Source of the DNA: Candidatus Sediminicultor secundus
Lineage (GTDB): Bacteria > Atribacterota > JS1 > SB-45 > 34-128
Assembly: GCA_002849045.2 (NCBI GenBank)
Contig: NCRO01000543.1
Span: 1-8,288 of the forward strand
Length of the DNA: 8,288 bases
Reading direction: 5' to 3'
Each line of letters starts with the position of its first letter. Within the stretch, counting starts at the first letter, position 1. The position numbers and the translations under genes are program-made. The notes beneath the pieces were generated by a model. It saw nothing but the letters and a program-made list of their open reading frames with translations, ran no database searches and had not been told where the DNA came from. Below, piece after piece: positions 7,205-8,288 of this stretch.

Positions 7205-7702
7205 CTAATCAAAAATCTTTTTTAACACTTTCTCGAAACGGTCTACGATAATTCTTGTAGCTAATTCAACATCTTTTGTCTTTACGTCAATCCAATGTAT
7301 ATACAAAATACCATTATCTTTATCTATATCAACACTCATAGTGCCTGGTGTTAAGGTTATGGAGTTGGCTAAAAATGTCAAGGCCGTATCTGTGGTTAAT
7401 TTAGTCCTTACTTTAACTATCCCTGGATGTATAGGCAACCGAGGATGCAAAACACGGTATGCAACATCCAGATTAGCCTTAAAGCATTCCCATAAGAACA
7501 TAGGTAAATAATAAACAAAGAAATACCAGTACCGCGATGGATGCATCAACACATGTGGCCGGGTTATAAATAAATCTCCTACCATAAAGGCAACAAATAC
7601 AGAAACAAATCCTCCAATAATAAGATGCTGCCAATCCGGCACCCAATTTAAAAGACACCATACTATAAATGCTACGAAAAACATACTTATTCTACTCTTC
7701 AT
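7205..7702 (-). CDS. mrpE: Mrp/Mnh antiporter subunit E
   Basis: Membrane subunit of the Mrp antiporter module. Its 165 residues match the usual MrpE length and plan: hydrophobic helices at the start (about 5-21 and 25-45), another around 58-73, then a soluble domain. The domain carries the family-typical VAYRVLHPRLPIHPGIV (80-96) and LANSITLTPGTMSVDI (111-126) and ends in a charged helix. The ATG at 7702 directly follows the mrpD stop codon (TAG ATG with no gap). An AAGGGG site lies 9 nt upstream inside mrpD. The D-E-F-G order matches Mrp operons and their relatives in membrane-bound hydrogenase clusters. Confidence 0.93.
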   Translation of the reverse strand: MKSRISMFFVAFIVWCLLNWVPDWQHLIIGGFVSVFVAFMVGDLFITRPHVLMHPSRYWYFFVYYLPMFLWECFKANLDVAYRVLHPRLPIHPGIVKVRTKLTTDTALTFLANSITLTPGTMSVDIDKDNGILYIHWIDVKTKDVELATRIIVDRFEKVLKKIFD

Positions 7703-8218
7703 CTATTGTATCCCCTTAAAGACTATATCAGCATATTTTGTACCTTCTAAAAGTACGTCAGAAGCAGGCTTAAGAAAAATCTCGTTTATGTTATAAATAA
7801 GCAAAACTCCTCCAACTACACAAATAAGTGCTAGAATTACCATCGCCAGTTTCATGAAAACAGGAACTTCCTCTACCTTGTTCCATTTCTCTTTCAGCTT
7901 ACCAAAGAAGGCATACTTCATAACCTTCATAAAAGATGCTAAAGTTAATATACTTGCCAGTACAGCCCAGAAAGCATATCCTAAGCGATTAGCCTGCACA
8001 CATGCAATTATAATAATCAATTTACTCCAGAAACCGTTAAAAGGAGGAATACCTGCAATTGACATAGAGGCAACAAGACTTGTAGTGCCTGTGATAGGCA
8101 TTTTTGTCATTAGCCCTCCCATTTTTTGTAAATCGCGTGTGCCGGTTGCGTATTCCACTGCTCCTGAATTTAAAAATAGCAATGACTTAAATACAGAATG
8201 GTTAAAAAGATGGAACAA
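7703..8218 (-). CDS. mrpD: MrpD/NuoN-like ion-translocating antiporter subunit, 3' part only
   Basis: C-terminal third of a proton-conducting antiporter subunit of the MrpD/NuoL-M-N family, which are normally about 480-500 residues. The first trustworthy residues, FHLFNHSVFKSLLFL, match the helix containing the conserved channel Lys in these proteins. IAGIPPFNGFWSK is the matching loop/helix motif further on. Several more membrane helices follow. Placement directly before mrpE makes MrpD the best name, though related Ech/Hyf-type antiporter subunits cannot be excluded. The TTG at 8218 is not a real start: it falls in the middle of a conserved helix and inside the inverted 74-bp copy. The native gene sequence stops at about 8214, and the frame meets a TAA at 8278-8276 in foreign sequence. 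The 5' two thirds are therefore missing because of the join, not because the protein is short. Confidence 0.85.
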   Translation of the reverse strand: MFHLFNHSVFKSLLFLNSGAVEYATGTRDLQKMGGLMTKMPITGTTSLVASMSIAGIPPFNGFWSKLIIIIACVQANRLGYAFWAVLASILTLASFMKVMKYAFFGKLKEKWNKVEEVPVFMKLAMVILALICVVGGVLLIYNINEIFLKPASDVLLEGTKYADIVFKGIQ

Positions 8219-8288
8219 AGAGAAGATGTTGGAAGTTTTTAAAAAGCATATTTTAGAAGGAAAAGTTCTTGCTGTTTATGCTTTGGCA
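8215..8288 (+). repeat. Inverted repeat copy 2 (74 bp) at the window end: chimeric join
   Basis: Read on the plus strand, this is an exact copy of the minus-strand nuoF-like coding sequence at 4348-4275, giving residues 97-120 (KEKMLEVFKK and onwards). It replaces the expected upstream part of the mrpD-like gene. The matching stretch begins at 8215; the base before it (8214) already differs. The copy has no start codon or N-terminal domain in front of it, so it is not a second nuoF gene in place. Confidence 0.95.

Noticed and set aside
8215..8288. Start of a second, oppositely oriented nuoF-like gene
   Set aside because: The copy begins at codon 96 without any upstream N-terminal domain or start codon and is preceded directly by mrpD coding sequence, so it is a join and not a gene.

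Overview
This AT-rich window (by eye about two thirds A+T) comes from an anaerobic bacterium. All recognisable genes are on the minus strand, so transcription runs from right to left. Gene content (an NAD-linked, iron-sulfur-rich formate dehydrogenase and an Mrp/Mbh-type ion-translocating membrane module) suggests a fermenting or acetogenic, hydrogen/formate-metabolising anaerobe. Low-GC Firmicutes, Thermotogae-like or Atribacterota-like hosts would all fit, and the window cannot decide between them.

Left half (about 1-5161), a three-gene operon read nuoE-like, nuoF-like, fdhA: a 164-residue [2Fe-2S] thioredoxin-fold subunit, a 641-residue FMN/NAD(H)-binding subunit with extra ferredoxin domains, and a molybdopterin formate dehydrogenase catalytic subunit with a NuoG-like N-terminal FeS arm. 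The catalytic subunit is cut by the left edge, probably only a dozen or so residues before its natural end. The three would form a soluble formate dehydrogenase moving electrons between formate and NAD(H), possibly also ferredoxin. A plausible sigma-A-type promoter lies upstream of nuoE.

Middle (5162-5845): very AT-rich DNA holding the promoter region and a short reading frame for two membrane segments. It looks like the 3' end of a decayed multi-pass membrane protein, perhaps an ECF transporter S component.

Right half (5846-8214): a tightly packed series read mrpD-like (3' part only), mrpE, mrpF, mrpG, then a NuoI/HycF-like 2x[4Fe-4S] protein. This is the usual make-up of an Mrp-antiporter/membrane-hydrogenase module in which ferredoxin-type electron transfer drives Na+ or H+ pumping. 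The hydrogenase, NuoD/NuoB-like and NuoH-like genes are not in the window.

The strongest anomaly is at the right edge. The last 74 bases (8215-8288) are an exact inverted copy of 4275-4348 inside the nuoF-like gene, and they break the mrpD-like gene mid-frame. This is most simply a chimeric join (single-cell/MDA amplification or assembly), less likely a real inverted duplication. Gene order across 8215 should not be trusted. I see no tRNA, rRNA, CRISPR array or insertion sequence, and no clearly new system.
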